Shown here: positions 6,369 to 12,766 of the stretch, one piece after another
Position numbering within the stretch: position 1 is the first letter of the stretch
How the letters are laid out: each line of letters starts with the position of its first letter
Source: JBBQVO01 sp038211505
Lineage (GTDB): Bacteria > Chloroflexota > Dehalococcoidia > DSTF01 > JACRBR01
Assembly (NCBI GenBank): GCA_038211505.1
Contig: JBBQVO010000072.1
Location: 1-14,979 of the forward strand
Direction of reading: 5' to 3'
Length of the DNA stretch: 14,979 nucleotides
The notes under the pieces: model-generated
Seen by the model: the letters and a program-made list of their open reading frames with translations, nothing else
Databases searched by the model: none
Told to the model about the DNA's origin: nothing
Program-made: the position numbers and the translations under genes

Positions 6369-7238
6369 ATGGATCAGCGAACGCGCACGCTCCGCAACGT
6401 CTGCGAGCCGATCGGTGCCAACGTCTACTTCGCGCCGGAAGCGCATCAGCGCTACACCGCACTCGGCCTTGGCGCGTACGGGCCGGCGTACTTCTGCAGC
6501 CGCGGCGCGTCGCTCGGCAAGCCGAGCGGCCTCGTCGTCACCTCGGCGTTCGGCGTATTCAGCCCCGCCATCGTCGTGCCGTCCGTCGACGCCGGCTGGG
6601 CGACGACGGATCCGGAATCGCTGCTGCAGGCGCGTTATGACGGCGCCGTCGCGTCGCTGCGCCGCCTCCTCGGCGAGCCCGACGCGAAGACGCTCGCGCG
6701 CGCGATCGAGCTGCTGCAGCGCGGTCTCGCCGTCGCCGAAGGCGCCGGACACCCGCTGTTCAGCGGCCTTAAGTCGCTGCCGTTTCCATCCGACCCCGTC
6801 GGCCGGCTCTGGCGGTGCTGCGACATGGTGCGCGAGCATCGCGGCGATAGCCACGTCTCCGTCTGGACGAAAGCGCTGATCCAGCCGATCGAGATCCAGC
6901 TGATGTCCGAATTGCAGATCGGCATCCCGCTGAAGACCTACTCCGCCACCCGCGGCTGGACCGTCGAGCAGATGGACGCCGCGCTCGACGGCATGCGCGC
7001 GAAGGGTTGGATGCAGGGCGACGAGTTCACGGCCGCCGGTCACGACCTGCGCGACCGCATCGAGTCCGAGACCGACGAGATGGAAGTGCCAATCGTCGAC
7101 GCTATCGGCGACGACTTCGATGAGCTGATCGGCATCCTCTCGCCGTGGGCAGCGGCGATCGTCAAAGTCGGCATCGCCGGCGGCGGATACCCCGGCGACG
7201 CCAGCGCTATCGCGGCTATGGCCCGCGGCGCTCGCTAG
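6369..7238 (+). CDS. SCO6745-family protein with C-terminal winged-helix-like region
   Basis: The product is 289 aa, the usual length for the SCO6745 (SalK-like) family known mainly from actinobacteria. Readable family features are EPIGANVYFAPEA (13-25), YFCSRGASLG (41-50), VVTSAFGVFSP (56-66) and the REHRGDSHVSVW motif (155-166). The C-terminal region (about 195-240) has the helix-turn-helix/wing pattern GWTVEQMDAALDGMRAKGW followed by TAAG. The family has no firmly established biochemical role; it may act as a regulator or a small-molecule-binding protein. The ATG at 6369 is chosen because GGAG lies 10 nt upstream; a longer frame from 6234 would overlap the divergent methyltransferase gene and lacks family-like sequence. 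Confidence 0.78.
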   Translation: MDQRTRTLRNVCEPIGANVYFAPEAHQRYTALGLGAYGPAYFCSRGASLGKPSGLVVTSAFGVFSPAIVVPSVDAGWATTDPESLLQARYDGAVASLRRLLGEPDAKTLARAIELLQRGLAVAEGAGHPLFSGLKSLPFPSDPVGRLWRCCDMVREHRGDSHVSVWTKALIQPIEIQLMSELQIGIPLKTYSATRGWTVEQMDAALDGMRAKGWMQGDEFTAAGHDLRDRIESETDEMEVPIVDAIGDDFDELIGILSPWAAAIVKVGIAGGGYPGDASAIAAMARGAR

Positions 7239-7271
7239 CACCGCGCGCACTCCCACATTCGCCGCGCGCTG

Positions 7272-7280
7272 TGCTACGAT
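7272..7280 (+). promoter_or_regulatory. Extended -10 promoter before the GNAT gene
   Basis: TGC-TACGAT is a good extended -10 (TGn plus four of six bases). The predicted transcription start is about 7287, either 4 nt before an in-frame ATG at 7291 or about 49 nt before the better-supported ATG at 7336. No clear -35 is needed for this class. Confidence 0.45.
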
Positions 7281-7335
7281 CGGGCCACCCATGCCGGACG
7301 AGGCGGCGCGCGGCGAGCGCGGAAGGAGCGATCCG

Positions 7336-7911
7336 ATGACGACAGACGTTCAGCCGGCGTACACGCGGACCTACCCGCGGCAGGTGCGCACGGACACCGG
7401 CAAGATGCTCGAGCTGCGCCTGATGACCGGCGCCGACCGCGAGCTGCTGCTCGACTTCGCGCGCTCCCTCCCCAAGCTCGACCTCATGTTCCTTCGGATG
7501 GACATCACCGACCCGCGCAACGTCGATGAGTGGATCAAGAACATCGACGCCGGCCGCACCGTCACCGTGCTGGCGATCGACGGCGACGCGCTGGCGGGGT
7601 GGGCGAGCCTGCACCACAACGAAGTGCTGTGGACGCGCCACGTCGGCGAGATCCGCACGATCGTCGGCGGCAACTATCGCGGCACGAAGCTCGGCGTGCG
7701 GCTCGCGGAAGAGATGTTCTCGGTCGCGAAAGATCTCGGCCTGAAGAAGATCACGGCGCAGATGACCGCCGATCAGAAGGGCGCGCGCGCCACCTTCGAG
7801 CGCATCGGCTTCCACCCCGAAGCGCTGCTCGCCGACTACGTCGTCGACGCCGAAGGCCGCATGCACGACATGCTGATCATGTCCTACGACATCGACGGCT
7901 TTAACGACTAG
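7336..7911 (+). CDS. GNAT-family N-acetyltransferase
   Basis: The product is 191 aa with a GNAT fold. Residues 74-108 hold the beta strands leading into motif A. The acetyl-CoA pyrophosphate loop is GGNYRGTKLG (111-120), which differs somewhat from the usual R/Q-x-x-G-x-G/A signature. Residues 123-160 contain helix alpha-3 and motif B, with TADQKGARATFERIGF (145-159), the common xNxxAxxxYxxxGF equivalent with Phe in place of Tyr. It transfers an acetyl group from acetyl-CoA to an amine; the acceptor is unknown. The start at 7336 has AAGGAG about 7 nt upstream. An in-frame ATG at 7291 would add 15 polar residues. It converges on the next gene with a 32-nt gap. Confidence 0.85.
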   Translation: MTTDVQPAYTRTYPRQVRTDTGKMLELRLMTGADRELLLDFARSLPKLDLMFLRMDITDPRNVDEWIKNIDAGRTVTVLAIDGDALAGWASLHHNEVLWTRHVGEIRTIVGGNYRGTKLGVRLAEEMFSVAKDLGLKKITAQMTADQKGARATFERIGFHPEALLADYVVDAEGRMHDMLIMSYDIDGFND

Positions 7912-7943
7912 CGTGCGGCTGACACGCGCGCGACCGCGCACGG

Positions 7944-8447
7944 TTAGGTGCAAATGTCTCCGTCGATGATGGCGTATCGCTGGAGCGTCGATCCGCTCTC
8001 ATCGAACACGAAGAACGCCCAGTAGTTGCGGCCGAGATCGCCGCCCGAATACAACACACCATCGTCTTCTTTGACCGACGCGCCAATGATCAGATCGTCG
8101 GCTGTGAAGAACTCTGAGAGCATCCTCTGGCAATCGCCGATGCGAGCCGTCGTCCACGACCCTGCCTTGCCGAGAGTTCCGACCTGCACATCCGCCCCTT
8201 TCGGCCGCCGCTGAGCCGTATCGTGAAGAAATGCTTCCACCTCGGCTCGCGTGGATCCTTCATGCACGTTTCGCGCCGTCAACGAGCGGAACTGTCTGAC
8301 GCTGAAGACGCGGTGCTCAAACGCGTACCAGTACGTGGCGCCGGTGCCCAACGCAACAACGGCAACAAGAACGGAGATCGCGCCGATAACCAGTGCGAGA
8401 CGCCGGCGGATCGAGCTGCGTGACGGTGAGTCTGCCATCACATTCAT
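7944..8447 (-). CDS. Hypothetical membrane-anchored protein
   Basis: The product is 167 aa and not recognised as a family. The N-terminus is basic (RSSIRRR, 10-16), followed by one hydrophobic segment (about 17-42), so it is probably a single-pass membrane protein with the remaining 125 residues outside the cytoplasm. The soluble part starts with EGSTRAEVEAFL (63-74), which recalls the G-x-[ST]-x-x-E-V-x-x-x-L turn of SmpA/BamE-like small domains, but that is only a resemblance. It has two cysteines (C106 and C166), which could form a disulfide. The start may be 8447 or the ATG at 8438; neither has a strong ribosome-binding site. Base composition is less GC-rich than its neighbours. It is divergent from the small gene at 8520. 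Confidence 0.6.
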   Translation of the reverse strand: MNVMADSPSRSSIRRRLALVIGAISVLVAVVALGTGATYWYAFEHRVFSVRQFRSLTARNVHEGSTRAEVEAFLHDTAQRRPKGADVQVGTLGKAGSWTTARIGDCQRMLSEFFTADDLIIGASVKEDDGVLYSGGDLGRNYWAFFVFDESGSTLQRYAIIDGDICT

Positions 8448-8483
8448 TGTCGGCTACGCGCGGCTCCGGCCGATAGAGCTGGC

Positions 8484-8489
8484 TACACT
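8484..8489 (+). promoter_or_regulatory. Possible -10 box for the small gene at 8520
   Basis: TACACT (8484-8489) matches four of six -10 bases and lies 30 nt before the start codon. No clear -35 is present. Confidence 0.25.
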
Positions 8490-8519
8490 GAACGCACGAG
8501 AATCACTCAGGATCCGACG

Positions 8520-8744
8520 ATGACGGCCATCATGTCCTCAGCCACACAGCAGATGCTCCGACGATTCGTCGACGGGTCTTGCCCGCCCGACGAATTCGAA
8601 TCATGGCTCATCGCTACGTCTGACGACGACGACGCTCCCGCGAGCGAGCGCGCCGCTGTCAACCAACTTCGACTAATGATGCTCGAGTGCGGCGAGGCAC
8701 GCGCTCGCGGGATGAACTCACCGCCGAAATACGAACTCTTCTGA
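8520..8744 (+). CDS. Small acidic hypothetical protein
   Basis: The product is 74 aa. An AGGA lies about 8 nt upstream of the ATG, and the frame has a likely -10 before it. Its most distinctive part is LRRFVDGSCPPDEFESWLI (13-31), a short helix-G-x-x-x-x-x-EFE-x-W pattern seen in many small immunity-like or toxin-antitoxin-adjacent proteins, followed by a run of four Asp. I do not recognise a named family. The lower GC content and the divergent membrane-protein neighbour suggest an accessory pair. A start at the in-frame ATG at 8532 is possible. Confidence is moderate because the ORF is short. Confidence 0.5.
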   Translation: MTAIMSSATQQMLRRFVDGSCPPDEFESWLIATSDDDDAPASERAAVNQLRLMMLECGEARARGMNSPPKYELF

Positions 8745-8837
8745 CTGAAATCGGTCGCGGCGCTGAAAGAGTCCGCATCAAGTAGCTGCTTCGTATTTCC
8801 GAAAACGTCTCGAACCAGTGGCGTCCGCTAGTGTGCG

Positions 8838-9809
8838 CTACGCCGGTGTCGCGACCGCAGGCCGCCCGGGCAGATCGAGATCGACGGGCGGCGGCGCCGG
8901 GTTCACCAGCCCGTACATCAGCGAAGACGGCACAAGATCGCGCAGCTCGTCGATGCTCCACATGCCGTTCTTGCTGATCTGGCGCATCGGCGTCTCTTCG
9001 TGCGCCAGCGAGATGCGGCCGCCGTTGACGTAAAACACCTTGCCGTTGATGTTCCACGCCTCGTCGCACGCCAGGAACACGGTCATCGGCGCCACGTACT
9101 CCGGCTCGCGCATCGGCGGCACGGTTGAGACACGCGGCTGTTGCGGCGCCACCGGCGCCGTGCCCGCGCGCGCCCGGAGCTGTCCCGCGTTCGACGGGAT
9201 CGTCGCCGTCATCCGCGTCGCCGCGCCGGGCGAGATCGCGTTGCAGGTGACGCCGTAGCGGCCGAGATCGCGCGCGACGACGCGCGTGAATCCGGCGATG
9301 CCCGCCTTCGCCGCGCCGTAGTTCGACTGACCCGGCAGCCCGGAAAGGCCCGAGATCGACGAGAAGTTGATGATGCGGCCGTACCGTTGCTGCCGCATCA
9401 GGATCGACGCCGGCTTCGTCGTGCAGAAGTGGCCCTTGAGGTGGACGGCGATCACGTCGTCCCACTCCTGCTCGCTCATGTTGAAGATCATCCGGTCGCG
9501 CAAAATGCCGGCGACGTTGACGAGGATGTCGAGCCGCCCGAAGTTGTCGAGCGCCATCTTCACCAGATTCTCGCCGCCTTCAACCGTCGCGACGGTGTCG
9601 AAGTTCGCGACCGCCTTGCCACCCGCGCCTGCAATCTCGGCGGCGACTTCCGCCGCCGGCCCGCTGCTCGGCGCCGATCCGTCGACGTTCACGCCGAAGT
9701 CGTTGACGACGACGTTCGCGCCCTCGGCCGCGAGCAGCATCGCCACCCCGCGCCCGATCCCGCGCCCGGCGCCGGTTACGATTGCTGTCCGTCCTTCAAG
9801 TCGTGGCAT
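8838..9809 (-). CDS. SDR-family dehydrogenase, MFE-2/HSD17B4-like (first paralogue)
   Basis: The product is 323 aa. The cofactor loop TGAGRGIG is at 12-19, D37 in VVVNDFG points to NAD, and the active site is S151, Y164, K168 (YGAAK). The VVVNDFG, GILRDRMIFNMSEQEWD and SxYGAAKxGI segments match the (3R)-hydroxyacyl-CoA dehydrogenase domain of multifunctional enzyme 2 rather than FabG. The usual NNAG is NVAG (98-101), so the second Asn is lost. An insertion of about 30 residues after 200 and a Pro-rich tail of about 55 residues (NPAPPP, DLDLPGR) extend it beyond the usual 250-260 aa core. It would oxidise (3R)-hydroxyacyl-CoA or reduce 3-ketoacyl-CoA. GAGGG lies about 6 nt upstream of the ATG. 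It is the last gene of the operon, downstream of its paralogue. Confidence 0.85.
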   Translation of the reverse strand: MPRLEGRTAIVTGAGRGIGRGVAMLLAAEGANVVVNDFGVNVDGSAPSSGPAAEVAAEIAGAGGKAVANFDTVATVEGGENLVKMALDNFGRLDILVNVAGILRDRMIFNMSEQEWDDVIAVHLKGHFCTTKPASILMRQQRYGRIINFSSISGLSGLPGQSNYGAAKAGIAGFTRVVARDLGRYGVTCNAISPGAATRMTATIPSNAGQLRARAGTAPVAPQQPRVSTVPPMREPEYVAPMTVFLACDEAWNINGKVFYVNGGRISLAHEETPMRQISKNGMWSIDELRDLVPSSLMYGLVNPAPPPVDLDLPGRPAVATPA

Positions 9810-9841
9810 CTTGGCCCTCAGTCCAGCGGCGTTTATCGCGC

Positions 9842-9869
9842 CCGTACGGACAGGTCTTCAGACCTGTCC
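9842..9869. repeat. 28-bp palindromic repeat, copy A
   Basis: It begins CCGTAC and contains GGACAGGTC-TTCA-GACCTGTCC, a perfect 9-bp stem with a TTCA loop. It matches copy B (12162-12189) at 26 of 28 positions. It lies between the two SDR genes. Confidence 0.75.
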
Positions 9870-9908
9870 TCCTCGACTAGCACAAACTATTCAATCTCAA
9901 CTCGGACT

Positions 9909-9966
9909 CCGTACGGCCAGATCTTGTCGAAGAATCGCTCTGTAGAGACAGATCTGTCCTCGTCGG
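9909..9966. repeat. Degenerate, split third copy of the palindromic repeat
   Basis: The left half 9909-9925 matches copy A at 15 of 17 positions. The right half (about 9951-9965) matches at 13 of 15. The two halves are separated by about 25 nt of unrelated sequence instead of meeting at the TTCA loop. GACAGATCTGTC (9947-9958) is a perfect 12-bp palindrome. Confidence 0.5.
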
Positions 9967-10020
9967 TGAATCCCGAACTGTGAATTGTCCACTCCGGTGT
10001 CCGCCGAAGATCGTCTACCG

Positions 10021-10974
10021 TCAACTCAGAACTCGTCCTGGTATCTCCAGATCCGGCGGCGGCGGCGCCGGGTTGTCGATGCCTGCCATTAGCTGCCGCG
10101 GCACGAGATCGCACAGCTCGTCGAGCGTCCACATCGCCGGCTTGAACATCGTGCGCATCGGCGTCGGATGATGCGCCAGGCCGACGCTGCCGCCCGCGAC
10201 GTGAAAGATCTGGCCGTTGACGTTCCAGGCATCGTCGCTCGCCAGATACGCCGCCATCGGCGCGATATATTCGGGATCGCGCAGCGGCGGCGCCGTCGGC
10301 GCGCGGTTGCTCGCCGCGCCGCTGATGCCGGCGCGCGCCCGCAGTTCGCGCGACGTCTGCGGCACCGTCGCCGTCAGCCGCGTCGCCGCGCCCGGTGCAA
10401 TCGCGTTGCAGGTGACGCCGTAGCGGCCCAGGTCTTTCGCGACCACGCGCGTGAATCCGGCGATGCCCGACTTCGCGGCGCCGTAGTTCGCCTGTCCCGT
10501 GTTGCCGATGATCCCCGACGTCGACGACATGTTGATGATGCGGCCGAAGCGCTGCTGGCGCATCAGGATCGAAGCCGGCTTCGTGCAGTTGAAGTGGCCC
10601 TTGAGGTGGACGGCGATGACGTCGTCCCACTCCTGTTCGCTCATGTTGAAGATCATCCGGTCGCGCAGGATGCCGGCGTTGTTGACGAGGATGTCGATGC
10701 GGCCGAACGCGTCGAGCGCCGACTTCACGATCGCTTCGCCGCCGTCGCTCGTCGCGACCGAGTCGAAGTTCGCTGCCGCCTCGCCGCCGGCGGTCTTGAT
10801 CTCGGCCGCGACCTGCTCGGCTGGCCCGTTGTCGTGCCCGCTGCCGTCGGTGCTGACGCCGGGATCGTTGACGACGACGCGCGCGCCCTCGGATGCGAAC
10901 AGCAGCGCCATCCCACGCCCGATGCCGCGCCCCGCGCCCGTGATCACCGCCACTTTCCCGTCAAGAGAGGCCAT
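10021..10974 (-). CDS. SDR-family dehydrogenase, MFE-2/HSD17B4-like (second paralogue)
   Basis: The product is 317 aa. TGAGRGIG is at 12-19, D37 lies in VVVNDPG, the NNAG motif is intact at 98-101, and the catalytic residues are S151, Y164 and K168. Residues 91-128 match the downstream paralogue at 36 of 38 positions, so the pair is a tandem duplication. It has the same insertion (after 200) and C-terminal tail (MWTLDELCDLVP, NPAPPPPDLEIPGR) as its paralogue. By family it is an NAD-dependent (3R)-hydroxyacyl-CoA dehydrogenase of the MFE-2 type. AAGGA lies about 8 nt upstream of the ATG. It follows the hotdog hydratase genes, as expected for consecutive hydration and dehydrogenation steps. Confidence 0.87.
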   Translation of the reverse strand: MASLDGKVAVITGAGRGIGRGMALLFASEGARVVVNDPGVSTDGSGHDNGPAEQVAAEIKTAGGEAAANFDSVATSDGGEAIVKSALDAFGRIDILVNNAGILRDRMIFNMSEQEWDDVIAVHLKGHFNCTKPASILMRQQRFGRIINMSSTSGIIGNTGQANYGAAKSGIAGFTRVVAKDLGRYGVTCNAIAPGAATRLTATVPQTSRELRARAGISGAASNRAPTAPPLRDPEYIAPMAAYLASDDAWNVNGQIFHVAGGSVGLAHHPTPMRTMFKPAMWTLDELCDLVPRQLMAGIDNPAPPPPDLEIPGRVLS

Positions 10975-11053
10975 GTGGTTGTCCTTGTTTCGGCTACCCG
11001 TCTAGGGTCGCGTGTCACCCTCCGCGCATCGTCTCGATCAACTGCTGAAGGTG

Positions 11054-11113
11054 GAGGATGGAGCATGGAAGATGGACTCACGATCCATCCTCTACCTTCC
11101 ATTCTCCATCCTC
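11054..11113. repeat. Long imperfect inverted repeat (GGATGGA type)
   Basis: GAGGATGGAG (11054-11063) pairs exactly with CTCCATCCTC (11104-11113). Pairing continues inward with one mismatch through ATGGAA, then a short bulge and a second GATGGA/TCCATC stem near the centre. Each arm is a degenerate short tandem of GGATGGA-like units. It lies in the 180-nt gap between a hydratase gene and the second SDR. Confidence 0.65.
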
Positions 11114-11154
11114 GGCCGCTTTGAATTCAGCGCTGTCAGACGATCACACTCGCC

Positions 11155-11592
11155 CTAACCTCGCGACGGCAGCATCACCGTCGCAGTACCCGGCGTCGTC
11201 TTCTTGCCGCTGGCGTCCTGCGTCCAGACGTCGAGATCGACGAGATTCTCGCCGTTCTCCTGGCGCTTCGCCGTCACGACGCCGCCCGCGACGATCTCCT
11301 TGTTCAGCATGTCCATGCCGCGGTAGCTGACGCCGAAGTTCTTGACGCGCCCCTTATAGCCGGCGAACGCCTGCACGACGCGCCCCACCTGCGCATACTT
11401 GAAGCGCCCGTGCACGATGTTCTCGCTCAACCCCATCGGCTTCAGCATCGGGAAGTTCTCGTCGAAGTGCAGCGGGTTGAAGTCGCCACTACCGGCCGCG
11501 AACTTCACGAGCTGCTGCTTATCGGGCGCGATCTTGATCGGCGGCAGCTCCTGCCCCTCTTTGACATCTTCAAAGTACGTCTGCTCTGCCAT
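11155..11592 (-). CDS. MaoC-like hotdog (R)-specific enoyl-CoA hydratase, catalytic subunit (pair 1)
   Basis: The product is 145 aa, a single hotdog domain. The hydratase-2 active-site motif FAAGSGDFNPLHFD is at 31-44 with the catalytic dyad D37/H42 and N39. The LSENIVHGRF helix start (54-63) is also typical of PhaJ/hydratase-2 proteins. It would hydrate trans-2-enoyl-CoA to (3R)-hydroxyacyl-CoA. AAAGGGA lies about 7 nt upstream of the ATG. The gene follows a hotdog-N protein (12139-11657), suggesting a heteromeric two-subunit hydratase of the kind known for mycobacterial HadAB or ChsH1/ChsH2. It is a paralogue of the protein at 12633-12205. Confidence 0.87.
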   Translation of the reverse strand: MAEQTYFEDVKEGQELPPIKIAPDKQQLVKFAAGSGDFNPLHFDENFPMLKPMGLSENIVHGRFKYAQVGRVVQAFAGYKGRVKNFGVSYRGMDMLNKEIVAGGVVTAKRQENGENLVDLDVWTQDASGKKTTPGTATVMLPSRG

Positions 11593-11616
11593 GAGCTTTC
11601 CCTTTCGACCCGACTA

Positions 11617-11643
11617 GGTTCTTGGTTCTAAGTTCTAGATTCT
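11617..11643. repeat. Four-unit 7-nt tandem repeat
   Basis: Consecutive units GGTTCTT, GGTTCTA, AGTTCTA and GATTCT follow the consensus RRTTCTA in perfect 7-nt register. It lies in the 64-nt gap between the two hotdog genes of pair 1 and is AT-richer than its surroundings. Confidence 0.7.
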
Positions 11644-11656
11644 GCGCGCAGCGCCC

Positions 11657-12139
11657 CTACATGTGAATCGATGTCAGCTTCTGCTTCGCAACGACCTTGC
11701 CCGTCGCTTTGTTCTTGTAGACGGCCTCGTTCGTCACAAAGAGCATCTTGCCGTTCCACTTCAGGTCAGCAAGGTGCGACGTCTCCTCAAGCACGTCGCC
11801 GGCGCAGATTACGTCCATGTACTCCGTCGCGGTGCCACCGTCGAGCAATCCCCGGAATGGGATGTTCAGGCGCGGCCCGCCCTCCCGCCGCGGAAACCCG
11901 AACGTCGGGTCGTTCTTCCCCGGGATGTAGACCGGCGTGCCGATGTATCCCAGCGGCGCGACGATGCTGCGGAACCCCTGCGACTTCGCGAAGTCGACGT
12001 CGTAGTGGATCGGATCCTCCGAGCCGATGCCGCGCGCGTACATGCGTACGCTTGTGGTCGTGACCTCGTAGGCCGCGGGGGCGCTTTCGACGCCGATCTG
12101 GGCCCGCATTTCGTCCGTGATCTCGAATTCGTCCGCCAA
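11657..12139 (-). CDS. Hotdog-N (MaoC dehydratase N-terminal / FAS1-like) subunit (pair 1)
   Basis: The product is 160 aa, of the MaoC_dehydrat_N type. It carries VRMYARGIGSEDPIHYD (31-47), APLGYIGTPVY (61-71), LNIPFRGLLDGGTATEYM (90-107) and an ICAGDVLEETSHLADL strand, the order seen in the N-terminal halves of fused hydratase-2 enzymes. Such subunits usually shape the acyl pocket while the partner supplies the D/H dyad. This copy keeps a D42-P-I-H45 arrangement. The start codon is TTG at 12139: the SD AGGAG (12147-12151 on the plus coordinates) is 7 nt away, and no ATG or GTG near it preserves the conserved N-terminus. It is followed by its MaoC partner with a 64-nt gap. Confidence 0.83.
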   Translation of the reverse strand: MADEFEITDEMRAQIGVESAPAAYEVTTTSVRMYARGIGSEDPIHYDVDFAKSQGFRSIVAPLGYIGTPVYIPGKNDPTFGFPRREGGPRLNIPFRGLLDGGTATEYMDVICAGDVLEETSHLADLKWNGKMLFVTNEAVYKNKATGKVVAKQKLTSIHM

Positions 12140-12161
12140 GTCGGTACTCCTGTCTCATCTG

Positions 12162-12198
12162 CCGTACAGACGGGTCTTCAGACCTGTCCCGCCGTACG
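12162..12198. repeat. 28-bp palindromic repeat, copy B, with outer CGTAC/GTACG arms
   Basis: Positions 12162-12189 match copy A at 26 of 28. The inner stem GACGGGTC-TTCA-GACCTGTC pairs with one G-T wobble. In addition CGTAC (12163-12167) and GTACG (12194-12198) form an outer stem absent from copy A. It lies in the 65-nt gap between the pair 2 and pair 1 hydratase genes. Confidence 0.75.
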
Positions 12199-12204
12199 CG
12201 TAAC

Positions 12205-12633
12205 TCAGTTCTTGCTCGGCAGCGTCACCAGCGCCGTGCCGGGCGATGTCTTCTTGCCGTCGGGGTTCTCCGTCCACACATCGAGGTCGACGAAGTGCTT
12301 GCCGTTCTCGCTGTACTTCTTCTTCACGACGCCGCGGCACAGGATGTCCTGGTTCGGCAGATCCATGCCGCGATACGAGCAGCCGAACTTCCGTAGCGTC
12401 CCCTGCTCGCCGATCCAGTCGTGCAGCAGCTGGCCGAGAAACGCGTTCTTCAGCGCGCCATGCACGATCAGGCCCTGCAAGCCCGTCGATCGCGCGAACT
12501 CCAGGTCGTAGTGGATCTGGTAGAAGTCGCCTGACCCCGCCGCCCACAGCACCAGTTGCTGCGTCGAGCAGTTCTTCTTCAGCGAAGGAATCTCCGCCCC
12601 CTCAGCCACATCCTCAAAGTACACCTGCGTCAT
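12205..12633 (-). CDS. MaoC-like hotdog (R)-specific enoyl-CoA hydratase, catalytic subunit (pair 2)
   Basis: The product is 142 aa, a paralogue of the pair 1 MaoC protein. The active-site stretch is WAAGSGDFYQIHYD (30-43) with D36/H41 retained, but the usual Asn-Pro between them is Tyr-Gln, a variant seen in other acyl dehydratases of this type. It also shares YRGMDLPNQDI, VDLDVWT and SPGTALVTLPS with its paralogue. The predicted reaction is hydration of 2-enoyl-CoA, with a different chain or ring preference suggested by the pocket change. The ATG at 12633 is chosen because GGAG lies 8 nt upstream; the longer frame to 12759 has no family match. It follows its hotdog-N partner with a 133-nt gap containing a hairpin. 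Confidence 0.86.
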   Translation of the reverse strand: MTQVYFEDVAEGAEIPSLKKNCSTQQLVLWAAGSGDFYQIHYDLEFARSTGLQGLIVHGALKNAFLGQLLHDWIGEQGTLRKFGCSYRGMDLPNQDILCRGVVKKKYSENGKHFVDLDVWTENPDGKKTSPGTALVTLPSKN

Positions 12634-12648
12634 CGTCGTAGCTCCGCC

Positions 12649-12670
12649 AACAGCCGAGGACGGCTGTTTT
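12649..12670. repeat. Perfect 8-bp hairpin, terminator-like on the plus strand
   Basis: AACAGCCG (12649-12656) and CGGCTGTT (12661-12668) close an AGGA loop and are followed by TT on the plus strand. On the transcribed minus strand it sits 4 nt before the GGAG ribosome-binding site of the pair 2 MaoC gene. It could therefore tune translation or stabilise mRNA. Confidence 0.55.
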
Positions 12671-12766
12671 ACATCATTTCCGCGACTTTTCCCCGGTCGC
12701 CGCTCGGCCAACCCAACAAACCTTCGTGCTCTTCGCGCGCTTAGTGGATCGTCGTCCAAAGAAACG

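Noticed and set aside
6306..7292. 328-codon minus-strand frame
   Set aside because: Antisense to the SCO6745-like gene, with typical high-GC shadow composition.
7944..8447. Assignment of the membrane protein to the SmpA/BamE family
   Set aside because: Only one short turn motif resembles it; there is no lipobox, and the rest of the protein does not follow the family pattern.
9141..9983. 280-codon plus-strand frame
   Set aside because: Antisense to the first SDR; Arg/Asp/Val-rich shadow that reads through a repeat region.
10168..11124. 318-codon plus-strand frame
   Set aside because: Antisense to the second SDR and then runs into the GGATGGA hairpin; no protein character.
11617..11643. CRISPR-like array from the 7-nt repeats
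   Set aside because: Units are contiguous with no spacers and far too short; it is a simple tandem repeat.
9842..12198. Palindromic repeats as attachment sites of an integrated element
   Set aside because: The genes between copies A and B are a coherent metabolic set with no integrase, tRNA or phage genes; a dispersed intergenic repeat explains them better.
11663..12511. 282-codon plus-strand frame
   Set aside because: Antisense to two hotdog genes and crosses the palindromic repeat; the opposite strand has full family motifs.
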